The notes: generated by a model from the sequence alone, not told the origin. A stretch of DNA of 64,000 nucleotides from Bacteroidales bacterium (GCA_023664535.1 JAMPFJ010000009.1:17835-81834); one strand, 5' to 3'. Shown: positions 42,265-51,881, counted from the stretch's first letter. Numbers and translations are program-made.

Positions 42265-44316
42265 ATGGAAAAGAATCAGATGGAGGGGCTGGTTTACCAG
42301 ATTATGGATTTGTCTGAACAGGCAATGTTTGTCTTTTCAAGAGGGGACTTCCGCATTGTCTATGCAAATCCAAAAGCAACAGCAATATTTGGAGAGGGAT
42401 TTAGTAAGGCAACCTGTTATGAAGGGGTAGAGGCGAAACAACGGCCTTGTCTGAATTGCCCGTTTATGAATCTGGAACCCGGTCAGGAGTATACAGGCGA
42501 ACGTTATTGGGAGTCCTTTGATATGAGGACTGAGGTAAAAGCAAACGGTTTAATCTGGGAGAATGGCAGTCAGGTTGTACTGTGCACGATTTTAGATTCA
42601 AAGAAGCTGCTGCAGGTGAAACGCCAGCAGGACAGGCAGCTTAACGAACCGTATGCAGAGCAGCTGCGGCTTTCCGGCGAGTTGTACCGGACGGTAGTCA
42701 GTCAGTTGAAAACAATAGTATTTGAATGTAATTATCAGCAGAAGAAATTTTATGTTTCGCCGCTGTTTTATGAGAAATTTGGAGTTAAGGATATTACGAA
42801 TATCAATTTTCTGCAGGATAAGAATACCCAGTCTTTAATTTATGAAGAGGACAGGGAGACTTATCAGATGTTATTTGCGCAGCGGGATAATGATTTCCGG
42901 GAGGTAACCTGCCGTCTATGTGAGGTGGACGGAAGAATTGTCTGGTATCGTATATGTATTCAGTTTATTTGTGACGAGGCGGGCGAGCTGATTCGGGTGA
43001 TTGGAACGCTCAAGGATGTGGATGATGTGGCGAAATCACATGAGACCTTAAGATACCAGGCTGATTATGATATTCTGACGGGTATTCCGAATGTGAACCG
43101 CTTCTATATCGATGCCGGACGTCTGGTGGAGGAGGATGAGGAGAAGCATTATGCAATCATTTCCTTTGATATTGATAAGTTTAAATTGATTAATGATTTG
43201 TTTGGCATGACGACCGGGGACGAGGTGTTAAAGCATGTGGCGGGGGTATTAAAGGAACGGCTTCCGAAGGGAGCGCTGTACTGCCGCGTGCATTCCGATG
43301 TGTTCTTCTTCTGTGTGGCGTATACCCGGCGTGGAGATTTGATTAAGCTGATTGAGAAGGTGAGAAAAGGAATAGACCAGAATGAGTATTCCTTTGATGT
43401 CAATACTACCTTTGGCATCTATCTGGCGCAGGACGTGTCCACTCCGATTAACCTGATGTGTGACCGGGCTACTCTGGCAGAGAGAACGGTAAAGGGAAAT
43501 GCCATGAATTTCTGCGCATTTTATGACGAACAGTATAGGGAAGAAATTTTGCGGACTACGGAAATTGAACAGGATATGAATGTGGCTATTTCGGACAAGC
43601 AGTTTGTCATGTATCTTCAGCCCAAATATAGCCTGATTACGGGAAAAATTTGCGGGGCGGAGGTTTTGGCAAGATGGCAGCACCCGGTAAAGGGACTGAT
43701 TCAGCCCAATGACTTTATTCCGTTGTTTGAGCGGAACGGGTTTATTTTGCGGCTGGATGAATATATGTGGGAGGAAGCCTGCCGCACATTGTCGGATTGG
43801 CAGAAAAAGGGGAAAAAGCCGATTCCGCTGTCGGTAAATATTTCCCGCTATCACATTAAAAACAATGATTTGGTGCGGGTATGGAAACGCTTAATCAAGC
43901 AGTATGGAATACCGACCTCCTCTCTGACCTTGGAGATTACCGAGACTTTCTTTTATGATTCTGCGGATTTATATGATGTTTTAGTACAGCTTCAGGGGTT
44001 GGGCTTCCGGTTGGAGATTGATGATTTTGGCGCAGGATATTCCTCGCTGAATATGATTCGCCAGATTCCGGTGGATACGATAAAGATTGACAAGGATTTT
44101 CTGGATAAAAAGCTGGCGACGGAAAAGGGAAAAATTGTGATTAGCCATACCATTGCCATGGCGAAGGAATTAAAGCTGAGCGTGGTGGCGGAAGGCGTGG
44201 AGACAAAGGAGCATGTAGAGTTTTTAAAATCTTCGGAATGCGACATCGCACAGGGCTATTATTTTGCAAAACCGATGCCGTTAGAAGAATTTAACCGTAC
44301 TTATTTTGCCGAATAG
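42265..44316 (+). CDS. GGDEF/EAL protein: degenerate cyclase, intact c-di-GMP phosphodiesterase
   Basis: A 683-residue cytoplasmic signalling protein. Two N-terminal PAS-like sensor regions (about 1-125 and 135-255). Then a GGDEF domain (about 265-415) whose signature is HSDVF (residue about 340) instead of GGDEF, so it cannot be an active diguanylate cyclase, though it may bind GTP. The EAL domain (about 430-680) keeps its catalytic features: EVLARWQHP for EALxR, SLTLEITET, EIDDFGAGYSSL, DTIKIDKDF and VVAEGVETKEH. It should hydrolyse c-di-GMP to pGpG. ATG 42265 has GAGGTG upstream. Confidence 0.85.
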   Translation: MEKNQMEGLVYQIMDLSEQAMFVFSRGDFRIVYANPKATAIFGEGFSKATCYEGVEAKQRPCLNCPFMNLEPGQEYTGERYWESFDMRTEVKANGLIWENGSQVVLCTILDSKKLLQVKRQQDRQLNEPYAEQLRLSGELYRTVVSQLKTIVFECNYQQKKFYVSPLFYEKFGVKDITNINFLQDKNTQSLIYEEDRETYQMLFAQRDNDFREVTCRLCEVDGRIVWYRICIQFICDEAGELIRVIGTLKDVDDVAKSHETLRYQADYDILTGIPNVNRFYIDAGRLVEEDEEKHYAIISFDIDKFKLINDLFGMTTGDEVLKHVAGVLKERLPKGALYCRVHSDVFFFCVAYTRRGDLIKLIEKVRKGIDQNEYSFDVNTTFGIYLAQDVSTPINLMCDRATLAERTVKGNAMNFCAFYDEQYREEILRTTEIEQDMNVAISDKQFVMYLQPKYSLITGKICGAEVLARWQHPVKGLIQPNDFIPLFERNGFILRLDEYMWEEACRTLSDWQKKGKKPIPLSVNISRYHIKNNDLVRVWKRLIKQYGIPTSSLTLEITETFFYDSADLYDVLVQLQGLGFRLEIDDFGAGYSSLNMIRQIPVDTIKIDKDFLDKKLATEKGKIVISHTIAMAKELKLSVVAEGVETKEHVEFLKSSECDIAQGYYFAKPMPLEEFNRTYFAE

Positions 44317-44356
44317 ACGCATTATAGAAAAAATACATATTTTTTTCTGGTAAAAC

Positions 44357-44385
44357 TTGACACGCCTTATATCATGTTGTATATT
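44357..44385 (+). promoter_or_regulatory. Promoter of the acyl carrier protein gene
   Basis: Consensus TTGACA at 44357-44362, 17-base spacer, TATATT at 44380-44385. Confidence 0.7.
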
Positions 44386-44468
44386 CTTTGTGATAGAACA
44401 GTCGGGTATTGAATATGGGTTTGAGATGTGATGTCCGGCAAACAATAATGAAAAAGGAGAACAGGATT

Positions 44469-44702
44469 ATGTTAGACGAATTAAAAGGGATTATTGCTGA
44501 GCAGCTTAGTGTGGATGAAAGCGAGATTGAGTTAACCTCTAATTTCAAAGAGGATTTAGGTGCAGATTCTCTGGATTTGTTTGAGCTGGTTATGGCATTG
44601 GAGGAGAAGTATGATGTGGAGATTCCGTCCGAGGAATTAGAAAACATCGCAACAGTAGAGGATGTTATTGAATATCTGAAGGCTCATGGCGTAGAGGCAT
44701 AA
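44469..44702 (+). CDS. acpP: Acyl carrier protein
   Basis: A 77-residue acidic four-helix protein. The phosphopantetheine site is DSLDLFELVMALEEKYDVEIP (DSLD near residue 35), with Ser36 carrying the arm that holds growing fatty acyl chains. ATG 44469 has AAGGAG upstream. A longer ORF from 44409 has no support. It is a stand-alone gene with promoter and terminator, not in a fab cluster, so it may serve fatty acid synthesis or another thiotemplate pathway. Confidence 0.95.
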   Translation: MLDELKGIIAEQLSVDESEIELTSNFKEDLGADSLDLFELVMALEEKYDVEIPSEELENIATVEDVIEYLKAHGVEA

Positions 44703-44735
44703 GTCGGATTTTTCTATATTGAGAATAAAAAAGAG

Positions 44736-44771
44736 CTGCCGCACGAAATAAATTTTCATGCGGCAGTTTTC
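44736..44771 (+). terminator. Terminator of acpP
   Basis: CTGCCGCA...TGCGGCAG forms an 8-base stem, extended by GAAA/TTTC, followed by TTTT. Convergent genes lie on either side. Confidence 0.7.
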
Positions 44772-44781
44772 ATATTGCCTG

Positions 44782-44955
44782 TTACATCTGCTTTCTGACG
44801 ACACCGTATTCATCGTCCAACCGGAAGAATGAGCAGTCTGTGTTCCGTCCCTGCAGGAACTTAACCATATCGTCCTCGTCTAAATTGACGTCGCATTCAT
44901 AGCACTCCCATTCCTCGTCATATACATAGTGTACACATTGTTCACATAAATCCAT
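44782..44955 (-). CDS. Small Cys-rich protein (57 aa, DUF6472-like)
   Basis: A 57-codon gene: ATG 44955 with a GGAGGAAAT site upstream. The product starts MDLCEQCVHYVYDEE, has two CxxC pairs (CEQC, CYEC) that could bind a metal, then an acidic middle (NLDEDDMVKFLQGR) and ends VRKQM. Similar short CxxC proteins are widespread in Lachnospiraceae and are annotated as DUF6472, as far as I recall. It lies 26 bases upstream of nothing else in its direction, so it may be monocistronic or follow the lipoprotein gene. Function unknown. Confidence 0.7.
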   Translation of the reverse strand: MDLCEQCVHYVYDEEWECYECDVNLDEDDMVKFLQGRNTDCSFFRLDDEYGVVRKQM

Positions 44956-44981
44956 AAGATTTCCTCCTGCGAGGCGGTCGG

Positions 44982-45638
44982 TTATTGTGCATTTTCCAAA
45001 TCAATGAAAGACTGCAATAAAGCTTGAAGCTCTGTCTGTGAAACGGAATAAACTGTCGTAGAACCGGATTTGGTTGGAGACACCTTAATGGTAGAGGAAG
45101 CGGCTTCTGCATATTCCAATTTATCCAGGTTTGCTTTCAGTCCGTCATAGAGATAATCCAGCACAACCTCTTCCAGCTGTTCCTGCGTAGGGGTACGTCC
45201 TGCGTCTACCTCCTGCGAGGCATAATCGGTAATATAATCCTGGGCGGAGGTCATGACATCCTTAAATACCATAAGCTTGTAGGTGGTAACCGGTACGCTG
45301 TAGGAATCGTCGTCATTTTTTGTTGCCTCGCCAACCTCATACTTAAAACTTTTGTAGATGTCGATAAATAAATTGCGGAAAGCTTCCTTTTTCTCATCAC
45401 TGATATTATAGGCTTCCACATAGGCAACCTCGGAATCAATATTGCTGTTATAAAGGGCTTCCACTTCCTCTACAGAGGTTTGCGTGATATCCGCATAGGC
45501 TTGAAACTCGCCATGTGTGTTGGCATCCAGACACGCTTTAATATAGGCGCTGGCGTCAAAATTCGTGCAGCCAGTCAGCAGGCAGGCTGTCACAAAGGTT
45601 AACAGGAACATTACAGATAATTTTCTTCTTTTCATCAT
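44982..45638 (-). CDS. Secreted lipoprotein (DUF5105-like)
   Basis: A 218-residue lipoprotein: signal peptide with lipobox LLTGC (Cys24), then a helical, acidic domain with TQTSVEEVEALYNSNIDSEV and a Thr/Ser-rich tail. The pattern matches the DUF5105 family of uncharacterised Firmicute lipoproteins. ATG 45638 has a GGAGAG site upstream. The promoter region holds MITE copy 2, whose insertion point is only 18 bases upstream of the start's binding site, so the element may carry or block its promoter. The small CxxC gene follows 26 bases downstream. Confidence 0.8.
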   Translation of the reverse strand: MMKRRKLSVMFLLTFVTACLLTGCTNFDASAYIKACLDANTHGEFQAYADITQTSVEEVEALYNSNIDSEVAYVEAYNISDEKKEAFRNLFIDIYKSFKYEVGEATKNDDDSYSVPVTTYKLMVFKDVMTSAQDYITDYASQEVDAGRTPTQEQLEEVVLDYLYDGLKANLDKLEYAEAASSTIKVSPTKSGSTTVYSVSQTELQALLQSFIDLENAQ

Positions 45639-45665
45639 TCTCTCCTTAATTTGTTTATATTTCTT

Positions 45666-45878
45666 TAAGTATTGCGAAACTCCTGGCTTCCCAAATCCGG
45701 TTGTGCAATATAGACAATATCATAAGCAGGTGCTTTGAAGCCGCCAGTGCTTAGCGAGGTATTTTCGAGCTTAGCACTGTTGCGAGCGACAAGCAGCGCA
45801 AGCGTGCCTGTGTTGATTTGTCTATATTGTACAACAGATGTCTTGGGAAATTTAAGTTTCGCAATTACTTGTTTATAG
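45666..45878. mobile_element. MITE-like element, copy 2
   Basis: 213 bp, starting TAAGTATTGCGAAACTCC and ending with AGTTTCGCAATTACTTG plus a short tail, with the same inner hairpin-forming sequence as copy 1 and same orientation. It is bounded by a perfect 10-bp target duplication TATATTTCTT (45656-45665 and 45879-45888). It lies between the lipoprotein gene and the end of cellobiose phosphorylase. Confidence 0.85.
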
Positions 45879-45899
45879 TATATTTCTTCATAAGAAGAA

Positions 45900-45924
45900 C
45901 ACCAGACACAAGGAGTGTCTGGTG
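45900..45924 (-). terminator. Terminator of cellobiose phosphorylase
   Basis: A perfect 10-base stem CACCAGACAC/GTGTCTGGTG with a 5-base loop, followed on the - strand by TTCTTCTT. It lies 26 bases past the gene's stop. Confidence 0.7.
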
Positions 45925-45949
45925 CTCCCCCGTTTACTTTGAATTAAAA

Positions 45950-48403
45950 TCAGCCCATTACGACCTCAACCGTATGGGTCTTGCCGTCGCCGAATACCGG
46001 AAGAACATTGCCTTCAATGGCATTGCCGTCAACGGTTACGCTCTTAACGCCCTTGCATACGTGATTCGGATTGCTGATGGTAATCTCAAACACATCGCCA
46101 CGGAAAGTTCTTGATGCCTTGAAGCCATCCCATGCTGACGGAATGGAAGGGTCTATCTTCAGTCCGTCGTAATCCGGAATAATACCTAAAATATACTGGG
46201 AGATTGCAACAAAGTTCCATGCGGCAGTACCGGTTAACCAGGAATTTTTGGCTTCACCGTGACGGCCTGCGTCCTTGCCGGCAATCATCTGGGCATATAC
46301 ATACGGCTCTGTCCGGTGAAGGTCTGAATATTTCTCCTCACGGAATGCCGGAGCAATCTTTGAATAGTACTCAAATGCTTTGTCTCCACGGCCTGCATAA
46401 GCTTCTGCACAGATTATCCATGCATTGTTGTGGCAGAAGATACCTGCATTTTCTTTATAACCTGCCGGATAGGTGGAAATCTCACCGTATTCGATAAAGT
46501 ACTTGGTAAATGCCGGCTGGTTCAATACCAGACCGTGCTCGCAGTTCAGCCACTTGTCAATGCTGTTCAAGGTTTTGATGTCATAGCCTTTATCCTTGCC
46601 AATCTCCGCCATAACAGCAAATCCCTGCGGCTCGATAAATATCTTGCCCTCTTCGCACTCGTTGGAGCCTACCTTTTTGCCGAAATCGTCATAGGCACGT
46701 AAGAACCACTCGCCGTCAAAACCATGCTCGATAATGTTGTCCTTCATTTTATCAATCTCTGCCTGTGCAGCGTCCGCCTTATCGTCCAGACCTTTCTTTC
46801 TGCAAAGTGCAACATACTCCGGGCCTGCATAGCAGAATAAGGTAGCGACGAATAAGGATTCCGCAACCTTTGAGTACTTGTCATCGCCATACTTCGGAGA
46901 AGTCCATGTCTGGAAGCTTTCGCCCGGAGTATTGGAGAAGCAGGAAAGGTTTAAACAGTCATTCCAGTCAGCTCTCATGGAAAGCGGTAAGCCGTGGGGT
47001 CCCACGTTGTTGACAACACGGTAGAAGGACTGCTGTAAATGATGCATCATCGGCTGAGCCAGTGACTCGTCGTTCCGATAAGGAACCTTCTCGTCCAGGA
47101 TAGCGTAATCGCCGGTCTCCTTGATATAAGCGGCGGTGGAAAGAATCATCCATAATGGGTCGTCGGAGAAGTCGCCGCCGACAGCATCGTTTCCTTTCTT
47201 GGTAAGCGGCTGATACTGATGGAAGCATCCACCGTCCTCGAACTGGGTAGCCGCCAGGTCAAGGATTCTTTCTCTTGCTCTGTCCGGAATCTGATGGACG
47301 AAACCAAGTAAATCCTGGTTGGAATCACGGAAGCCCATTCCACGTCCGATACCGCTCTCAAAATAAGAAGCAGAACGCGACATGTTAAAGGTTACCATAC
47401 ACTGATACTGATTCCAGATGTTAACCATCCGGTCAACCTTTTCATCAGGAGTTTTAACTGTATATTTGGAAAGCAGCTCTTCCCATGCTGCCTTTAAGTC
47501 AGCTAATGCCTTGTCCGCTTTTTCTGCCGTGTTAAACTGCTCAATCATGGCATATGCGGTATCTTTTTTCATGGAGCCGTCTGCGTTCCATTTGTCCTCG
47601 CCGTTCTCCACATAACCTAAAATAAATACATAGTCTTTGCTCTCGCCGGCATTTAATGTCACATTGATGCTGTGGGAAGCAATCGGAGACCATCCGTCAG
47701 CTTTGGAATTGTTGGATTTTCCTGCCATAACCGCATCCGGATTGCCAAAGCCGTTATAAAGCCCCATAAAGGATTCTCTGTCGCAATCGTATCCGTCAAT
47801 ATCTGCATTTACCGTATAGAAAGCAAAATGGTCGCGGCGCTCCTTGTACTCTGTCTTATGGAATAATGTAGAACCTTCAACCTCAACCTCTCCGGTATTG
47901 AAGTTTCTCTGGAAATTGGTAGAGTCATCCTCTGCATTCCATAAACACCACTCCAGGAAAGAGAAGAAAGTAAATTCCTTCCTGGCAGAGCCGGTATTGG
48001 TTAACGTAACCTTCTGTACCTCACCCTTGAAATCCTGAGGAACAAAGAAAGTAACCTTTGCCTCCAAATCATTTTTCTTACCGGTAATCTGCGTATATCC
48101 CATACCATGGCGGCACTCATAGGAATCTAATTCGGTTTTCACCGGAGACCAGCCCGGATTCCATACGGTTCCGTTGTCATTGATATAAAAATAGCGTCCC
48201 CCCATATCAACCGGAACATTATTATAGCGATAACGGGTAATTCTACGAAGACGGGCATCCTTGTAGAAGCTGTAACCTCCTGCAGTGTTGGAAATCAAAG
48301 AAAAGAAATCCTGTGTTCCCAGATAGTTAATCCATGGATATGGAGTCCTGGGAGATGTGATGACATACTCTTTGCTGGCATCATCAAAATAACCAAATTT
48401 CAT
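45950..48403 (-). CDS. cbpA: Cellobiose phosphorylase (GH94)
   Basis: An 817-residue cytoplasmic enzyme that splits cellobiose with phosphate into glucose 1-phosphate and glucose. The sequence follows clostridial cellobiose phosphorylases closely from MKFGYFDD through [10 protein letters not shown] and [19 protein letters not shown] to [10 protein letters not shown], in which the Asp of ADWND is the general acid, and [10 protein letters not shown]. Length matches the family. A promoter and an 11-base inverted repeat lie in the leader. Glucose 1-phosphate made here feeds the same pool as glycogen phosphorylase. There is no cellobiose transporter in the window. Confidence 0.95.
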   Translation of the reverse strand: MKFGYFDDASKEYVITSPRTPYPWINYLGTQDFFSLISNTAGGYSFYKDARLRRITRYRYNNVPVDMGGRYFYINDNGTVWNPGWSPVKTELDSYECRHGMGYTQITGKKNDLEAKVTFFVPQDFKGEVQKVTLTNTGSARKEFTFFSFLEWCLWNAEDDSTNFQRNFNTGEVEVEGSTLFHKTEYKERRDHFAFYTVNADIDGYDCDRESFMGLYNGFGNPDAVMAGKSNNSKADGWSPIASHSINVTLNAGESKDYVFILGYVENGEDKWNADGSMKKDTAYAMIEQFNTAEKADKALADLKAAWEELLSKYTVKTPDEKVDRMVNIWNQYQCMVTFNMSRSASYFESGIGRGMGFRDSNQDLLGFVHQIPDRARERILDLAATQFEDGGCFHQYQPLTKKGNDAVGGDFSDDPLWMILSTAAYIKETGDYAILDEKVPYRNDESLAQPMMHHLQQSFYRVVNNVGPHGLPLSMRADWNDCLNLSCFSNTPGESFQTWTSPKYGDDKYSKVAESLFVATLFCYAGPEYVALCRKKGLDDKADAAQAEIDKMKDNIIEHGFDGEWFLRAYDDFGKKVGSNECEEGKIFIEPQGFAVMAEIGKDKGYDIKTLNSIDKWLNCEHGLVLNQPAFTKYFIEYGEISTYPAGYKENAGIFCHNNAWIICAEAYAGRGDKAFEYYSKIAPAFREEKYSDLHRTEPYVYAQMIAGKDAGRHGEAKNSWLTGTAAWNFVAISQYILGIIPDYDGLKIDPSIPSAWDGFKASRTFRGDVFEITISNPNHVCKGVKSVTVDGNAIEGNVLPVFGDGKTHTVEVVMG

Positions 48404-48434
48404 GCGTATAATACCTCTCTTTCATATGATGACT

Positions 48435-48478
48435 GTTTGAAACTTCCCCATATATGTAAGCACGACCAAGTTTCAAAC
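48435..48478. promoter_or_regulatory. Perfect inverted repeat in the cellobiose phosphorylase leader
   Basis: GTTTGAAACTT (48435-48445) and AAGTTTCAAAC (48468-48478) form a perfect 11-base inverted repeat with a 22-base spacer, downstream of the promoter. It could be an operator or a leader RNA hairpin controlling the gene. Confidence 0.45.
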
Positions 48479-48502
48479 TTTGGCGAAAAGCCGTATGGAT
48501 AC

Positions 48503-48531
48503 ATTATAGTATAAATGACGGTAAAACACAA
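48503..48531 (-). promoter_or_regulatory. Promoter of cellobiose phosphorylase
   Basis: On the - strand, TTGTGT (48531-48526), 17-base spacer, TATAAT (48508-48503). Leader of about 95 bases. Confidence 0.6.
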
Positions 48532-48565
48532 GAAAAAGCCGTGTGGATTTGGGAAAATTGTTACA

Positions 48566-48610
48566 AAAGCACGGCCTTACCCGGCGGATGCCGGAATATG
48601 ACCGTGCTTT
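48566..48610 (-). terminator. Terminator of the aldose-epimerase-like gene
   Basis: AAAGCACGG (48566-48574) pairs with CCGTGCTTT (48602-48610), with an inner CCGG/CCGG pair. On the - strand it is followed by TTG. It lies 40 bases past the gene's stop. Confidence 0.6.
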
Positions 48611-48649
48611 CTCTTGCTGTGCTGTTTAACTGCTGCCAGTCAAGGCGGT

Positions 48650-49654
48650 TTATGCGGTAAAAATGTGCTCGGTAACGGTTTTACTCTCCTTTGGCGACAG
48701 CTCAAGATATCCGGTAGCCTCTGCCGGTAAATCCAGATTCGGCGCATCAATCATCCAGGTCATGGGCTCCGGACAGTAATAATCCTTGGTGCCCCTGTCA
48801 TTCCAGACGATAAAGAACTTAAAGGCTTCGTCAACCTCATAGCAGATGCGCTTGCCGGTGGTTTTGTCCGTCATAATTGCACCGTAGAACGGCTTGCCGT
48901 CTAACTCTCCGGTGGTAACCAGATACATGTCGTTGTCGATGGGAACCTTGTTTACCAGCTTGGTACCCTTAACATATTGCTCGTCATAAGCGGATAAATT
49001 CAGCAATTCACCGGTGGGAAGGCGGCGCTCGTTAATCCCGCAGCGTTTTACCGCCGGAATTTGCAGCCGGATGTCCCTGCCTTTTCCATTCCGTAAAAAG
49101 GGCGCTTTGAAAGCGGCATGGTTGCAAACGCCGTAGGGCATCTGTTTATCGGAAAGGTTCGTCAGGGTAAAGCGGTAATGCATCCCCTCCTCATCTAAAA
49201 TAAATTCATAATCTGCCTGAAATTTAACCGGGAAATAGTCAAAAAACAAATCCTTTTCATCATAGACGTACTGTGTTCTGGCAATAGCTTTTTCGCCGTC
49301 GGTGCTTGTTTCCACAACCGTATGGTTCCGCTTGTGTAAAAATCCGTGGATATGATTCTGGAAGCGTCCTTCATTTACCGGGAACTGATAGACGGCATCC
49401 GAAACCCGGAGCCTGCCATGGTTTAAACGGTTGGGAAGGTAAAGGGTCGGAAGACCGTATACCTCCGGTGAAGCAGCCAGCTTCTCCAGGGGGCGTTCTT
49501 TGTGAAACCGCAGAATTTCTATTTTATTTCTGCAATCTCTGAGCCGCGCAATATTGCTGCCCACCGTAGGGGCAATAATAGCCAGATATCCGCCTGCTTT
49601 CATTTCAATAACCGGTGCGCCGTTTAACTGCACCTCTTTACAACTTGTTTTCAT
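48650..49654 (-). CDS. Aldose 1-epimerase-like protein
   Basis: A 334-residue beta-sandwich protein of the galactose-mutarotase superfamily. PNRLNHGRLRVSDAVYQFPVNEGRFQNHIHGFLHKRNHTV carries the typical N-x-x-x-H-G-x block with His. The C-terminal part (MYLVTTGELDGKPFYGAIMTDKTTGKRI) follows the fold. It probably interconverts alpha/beta anomers of a sugar, or modifies a related sugar, and is close to cellobiose phosphorylase. ATG 49654 has AAAGGAG upstream. A longer ORF to 49744 has no binding site. It overlaps the upstream GNAT gene by 17 bases. Confidence 0.75.
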   Translation of the reverse strand: MKTSCKEVQLNGAPVIEMKAGGYLAIIAPTVGSNIARLRDCRNKIEILRFHKERPLEKLAASPEVYGLPTLYLPNRLNHGRLRVSDAVYQFPVNEGRFQNHIHGFLHKRNHTVVETSTDGEKAIARTQYVYDEKDLFFDYFPVKFQADYEFILDEEGMHYRFTLTNLSDKQMPYGVCNHAAFKAPFLRNGKGRDIRLQIPAVKRCGINERRLPTGELLNLSAYDEQYVKGTKLVNKVPIDNDMYLVTTGELDGKPFYGAIMTDKTTGKRICYEVDEAFKFFIVWNDRGTKDYYCPEPMTWMIDAPNLDLPAEATGYLELSPKESKTVTEHIFTA

Positions 49655-50501
49655 CTTTTTCTCCTTTCTCAGTAACGATGTGTCCGGGGTTGGCCGCATA
49701 GGCGGTATACTCCTTAAGGAAATGATAACCCAGCTTTTCGGCAATGGATACGGAAATCAGATTTTCTGCATCCCAGCTCGGGTATTTGTTCCGGTTCAGA
49801 CATTCCAAAACCATTCTGGCGGAAACGGCGGTGGCAAGTCCTCTTCGCCGGTAATCTGAATCGGTGGCAATTTGAATTTCAATGCTGTTCCTGCTTGAAG
49901 AAAAGGAGGATGCCCCCGCTGCTATTTTTCCGGTGGCATTTTCCATTATCACAAATCCGAAGCCCCACCGGCGGTAAAACGGATAATCGGGATAATTTCC
50001 GGTAAAATCCCTGCTCCACTCCGCCTTTTGCAGGGAAGAATAATCCCATTCGTCAACAGGCTTGACGGTAAACTCCCGGGAATCGGAATGGTCGGAGTAG
50101 CCTGCATCATAAGCGGTGCGGCAGGTCAGGGAAATCAGAGCGTCCCGGTCAAAGGCGGCAGTCTTTGGACGGTCTAATGCGTAACGGGTTTTCCGCTGAA
50201 GGGAAGAGCGCCCGGATAACGGCTGGTGCCAGTTTTCGGAAAGCGGCACCACAATCAGGCTCCGGTTTTGGCTCAAATTTTCTATCAGGGAAAAAACCTC
50301 GTCCCGCAGTAATTCCGTACTGTCTCCGCTTAAAAAACAAAAATCACCCATCTGAATGGCACCGAAAGAGGGATTTTCAAGAGAATCAGTAAAGCCGCGT
50401 CCCATAACGCCCTGAAGAAATGCCTCCGGACAGCTGTCGTAGGTATGTTGAAAAAAAGGAGCGAGAATATCGCCGTCCTTTAACGGAATTTCCTGCATCA
50501 T
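49638..50501 (-). CDS. GNAT acetyltransferase
   Basis: A 287-residue protein. The N-terminal half is a regulatory/helper region. The C-terminal half is a GNAT domain (about 175-270) with the acetyl-CoA loop DSDYRRRGLATAVSARMVLECL (R/QxxGxG/A-like RRRGLA) and SVSIAEKLGYHFLKEY. The two-part layout is that of the GNAT_acetyltran family in Firmicutes. I start at ATG 50501 (AGGAGG five bases upstream). ATG 50498 is also possible. Its substrate is unknown. The gene ends inside the start of the aldose-epimerase-like gene, so the two are coupled. Confidence 0.75.
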   Translation of the reverse strand: MMQEIPLKDGDILAPFFQHTYDSCPEAFLQGVMGRGFTDSLENPSFGAIQMGDFCFLSGDSTELLRDEVFSLIENLSQNRSLIVVPLSENWHQPLSGRSSLQRKTRYALDRPKTAAFDRDALISLTCRTAYDAGYSDHSDSREFTVKPVDEWDYSSLQKAEWSRDFTGNYPDYPFYRRWGFGFVIMENATGKIAAGASSFSSSRNSIEIQIATDSDYRRRGLATAVSARMVLECLNRNKYPSWDAENLISVSIAEKLGYHFLKEYTAYAANPGHIVTEKGEKDENKL

Positions 50502-50646
50502 TGTTTCCTCCTGCACCGTCAATGCAATCGTTTTCGCTTGATTTTTTTCAGGCAGTATTTGCATCTGAAGCGTAATTGTAATACACTATAATATAGCATA
50601 AAAATAAGCGTTTGAAAACACAAATATTCCGAATGGAGAGAAGGGT

Positions 50647-51858
50647 ATGGCGGAGCAAAAACGAACCGAACCGGTTTATTTTCATATTGATGTCAATAAT
50701 GCCTATCTGAGCTGGGAAGCGATTTACCGGATGAAAGAGCTTGGCGAGACGGAAGATATCCGTAACCAGAATGCAATTATCGGCGGCGACATTTCCAAGC
50801 GGCACGGCATCGTTTTAGCGAAATCCCAGTCGGCTAAGCGGTACGGGATAAAGACCGGGGAACCGGTGGTGTCTGCAATGAAAAAATGTCCGGGCCTGCT
50901 GTCCTATGCGCCCCACATGGAGTATTACCGGCAGTGCTCTAAGGAGCTGATGGAGCTGTTCCTGGCGTATGCGCCGGTGGTTGACCAGTATTCTGTGGAT
51001 GAAGCGTTTTTGGATATGTCCGGCACCTATGCCCTGTATGGCGAGCCGGTGGCATTTGCCCACAGGCTGAAGGACGAAATCAGGGATAAGCTGGGTTTTA
51101 CGGTAAATGTCGGTATTTCCTCTAACCGTCTGCTGGCAAAAATGGCGAGTGATTTCAGCAAGCCGGATAAGGTGCATACCTTATTTCCGGCGGAGATACA
51201 GGAAAAAATGTGGCCTCTGCCGGTGGAGGATTTATTTTATGTGGGCCATTCCACAGCTTCCGCACTGCACGGGCTGGGCATTCACACGATAGGCGATATT
51301 GCCAAAAGCGATTTATCGGTGCTTCGTTCCCATTTCAAGAGCCATGGTGAGGTAATCTATAATTTTGCCAACGGAATTGATTTGACCTTAAAGGACAGAA
51401 CGGAAGCGGAGCAGAAAGGGTATGGAAATTCCACGACAATTCCCTATGATATTAAATATGCGGAGGATGCTTATCATACGATAATGACGCTATGTGAATC
51501 CGTCTGCGGCAGGCTGCGGAAAGACGGAATGCAGGCGGCGGTGCTGTCGGTGGAGATAAAGGACAGTAACTTTGTCGTAAAAAGGCATCAGCGCACACTG
51601 CTCTCGCCAACGGATGTAACCGATGAGTGCTATCAGACTGCCTGTGCGCTGTTTGACGAATTGTGGGACGGCTCGCCAATCCGGCTGATTGGGGTGGCGG
51701 CGAATAAGGTGACGGAGGGGGGAGTGCGGCAGCTTAATCTTTTCGATATGGAAAGTCATGATAAACTGAAAAATCTGGATTTGGCGCTGGATTCCATTCG
51801 GGAGAAGTATGGCTCCGATGCGGTAAAACGGGGAAGCCTTTATGAAAAAAAGAAATGA
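50647..51858 (+). CDS. DNA polymerase IV (Y-family, DinB/UmuC-like)
   Basis: A 403-residue translesion polymerase. The catalytic palm residues are visible in FHIDVNNAYLSWEA (near residue 12) and YSVDEAFLDMSG (near 117). A fingers block is YGIKTGEPVVSAMKKCPGLL. The helix-hairpin-helix thumb is SALHGLGIHTIGDIAKSDL, then the little-finger domain. It replaces damaged bases without proofreading. The ATG has GGAGAGAAGGG upstream. No LexA box is obvious upstream. The end QLNLFD is a beta-clamp-binding-like motif (QLNLF) expected in Pol IV. Confidence 0.9.
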   Translation: MAEQKRTEPVYFHIDVNNAYLSWEAIYRMKELGETEDIRNQNAIIGGDISKRHGIVLAKSQSAKRYGIKTGEPVVSAMKKCPGLLSYAPHMEYYRQCSKELMELFLAYAPVVDQYSVDEAFLDMSGTYALYGEPVAFAHRLKDEIRDKLGFTVNVGISSNRLLAKMASDFSKPDKVHTLFPAEIQEKMWPLPVEDLFYVGHSTASALHGLGIHTIGDIAKSDLSVLRSHFKSHGEVIYNFANGIDLTLKDRTEAEQKGYGNSTTIPYDIKYAEDAYHTIMTLCESVCGRLRKDGMQAAVLSVEIKDSNFVVKRHQRTLLSPTDVTDECYQTACALFDELWDGSPIRLIGVAANKVTEGGVRQLNLFDMESHDKLKNLDLALDSIREKYGSDAVKRGSLYEKKK

Positions 51859-51881
51859 ACCGCCACGGGAACAGTTATTTT

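Noticed and set aside
44409..44468. A longer N-terminus for acyl carrier protein
   Set aside because: The extra 20 codons have no ribosome binding site, while ATG 44469 has one and gives the standard length.
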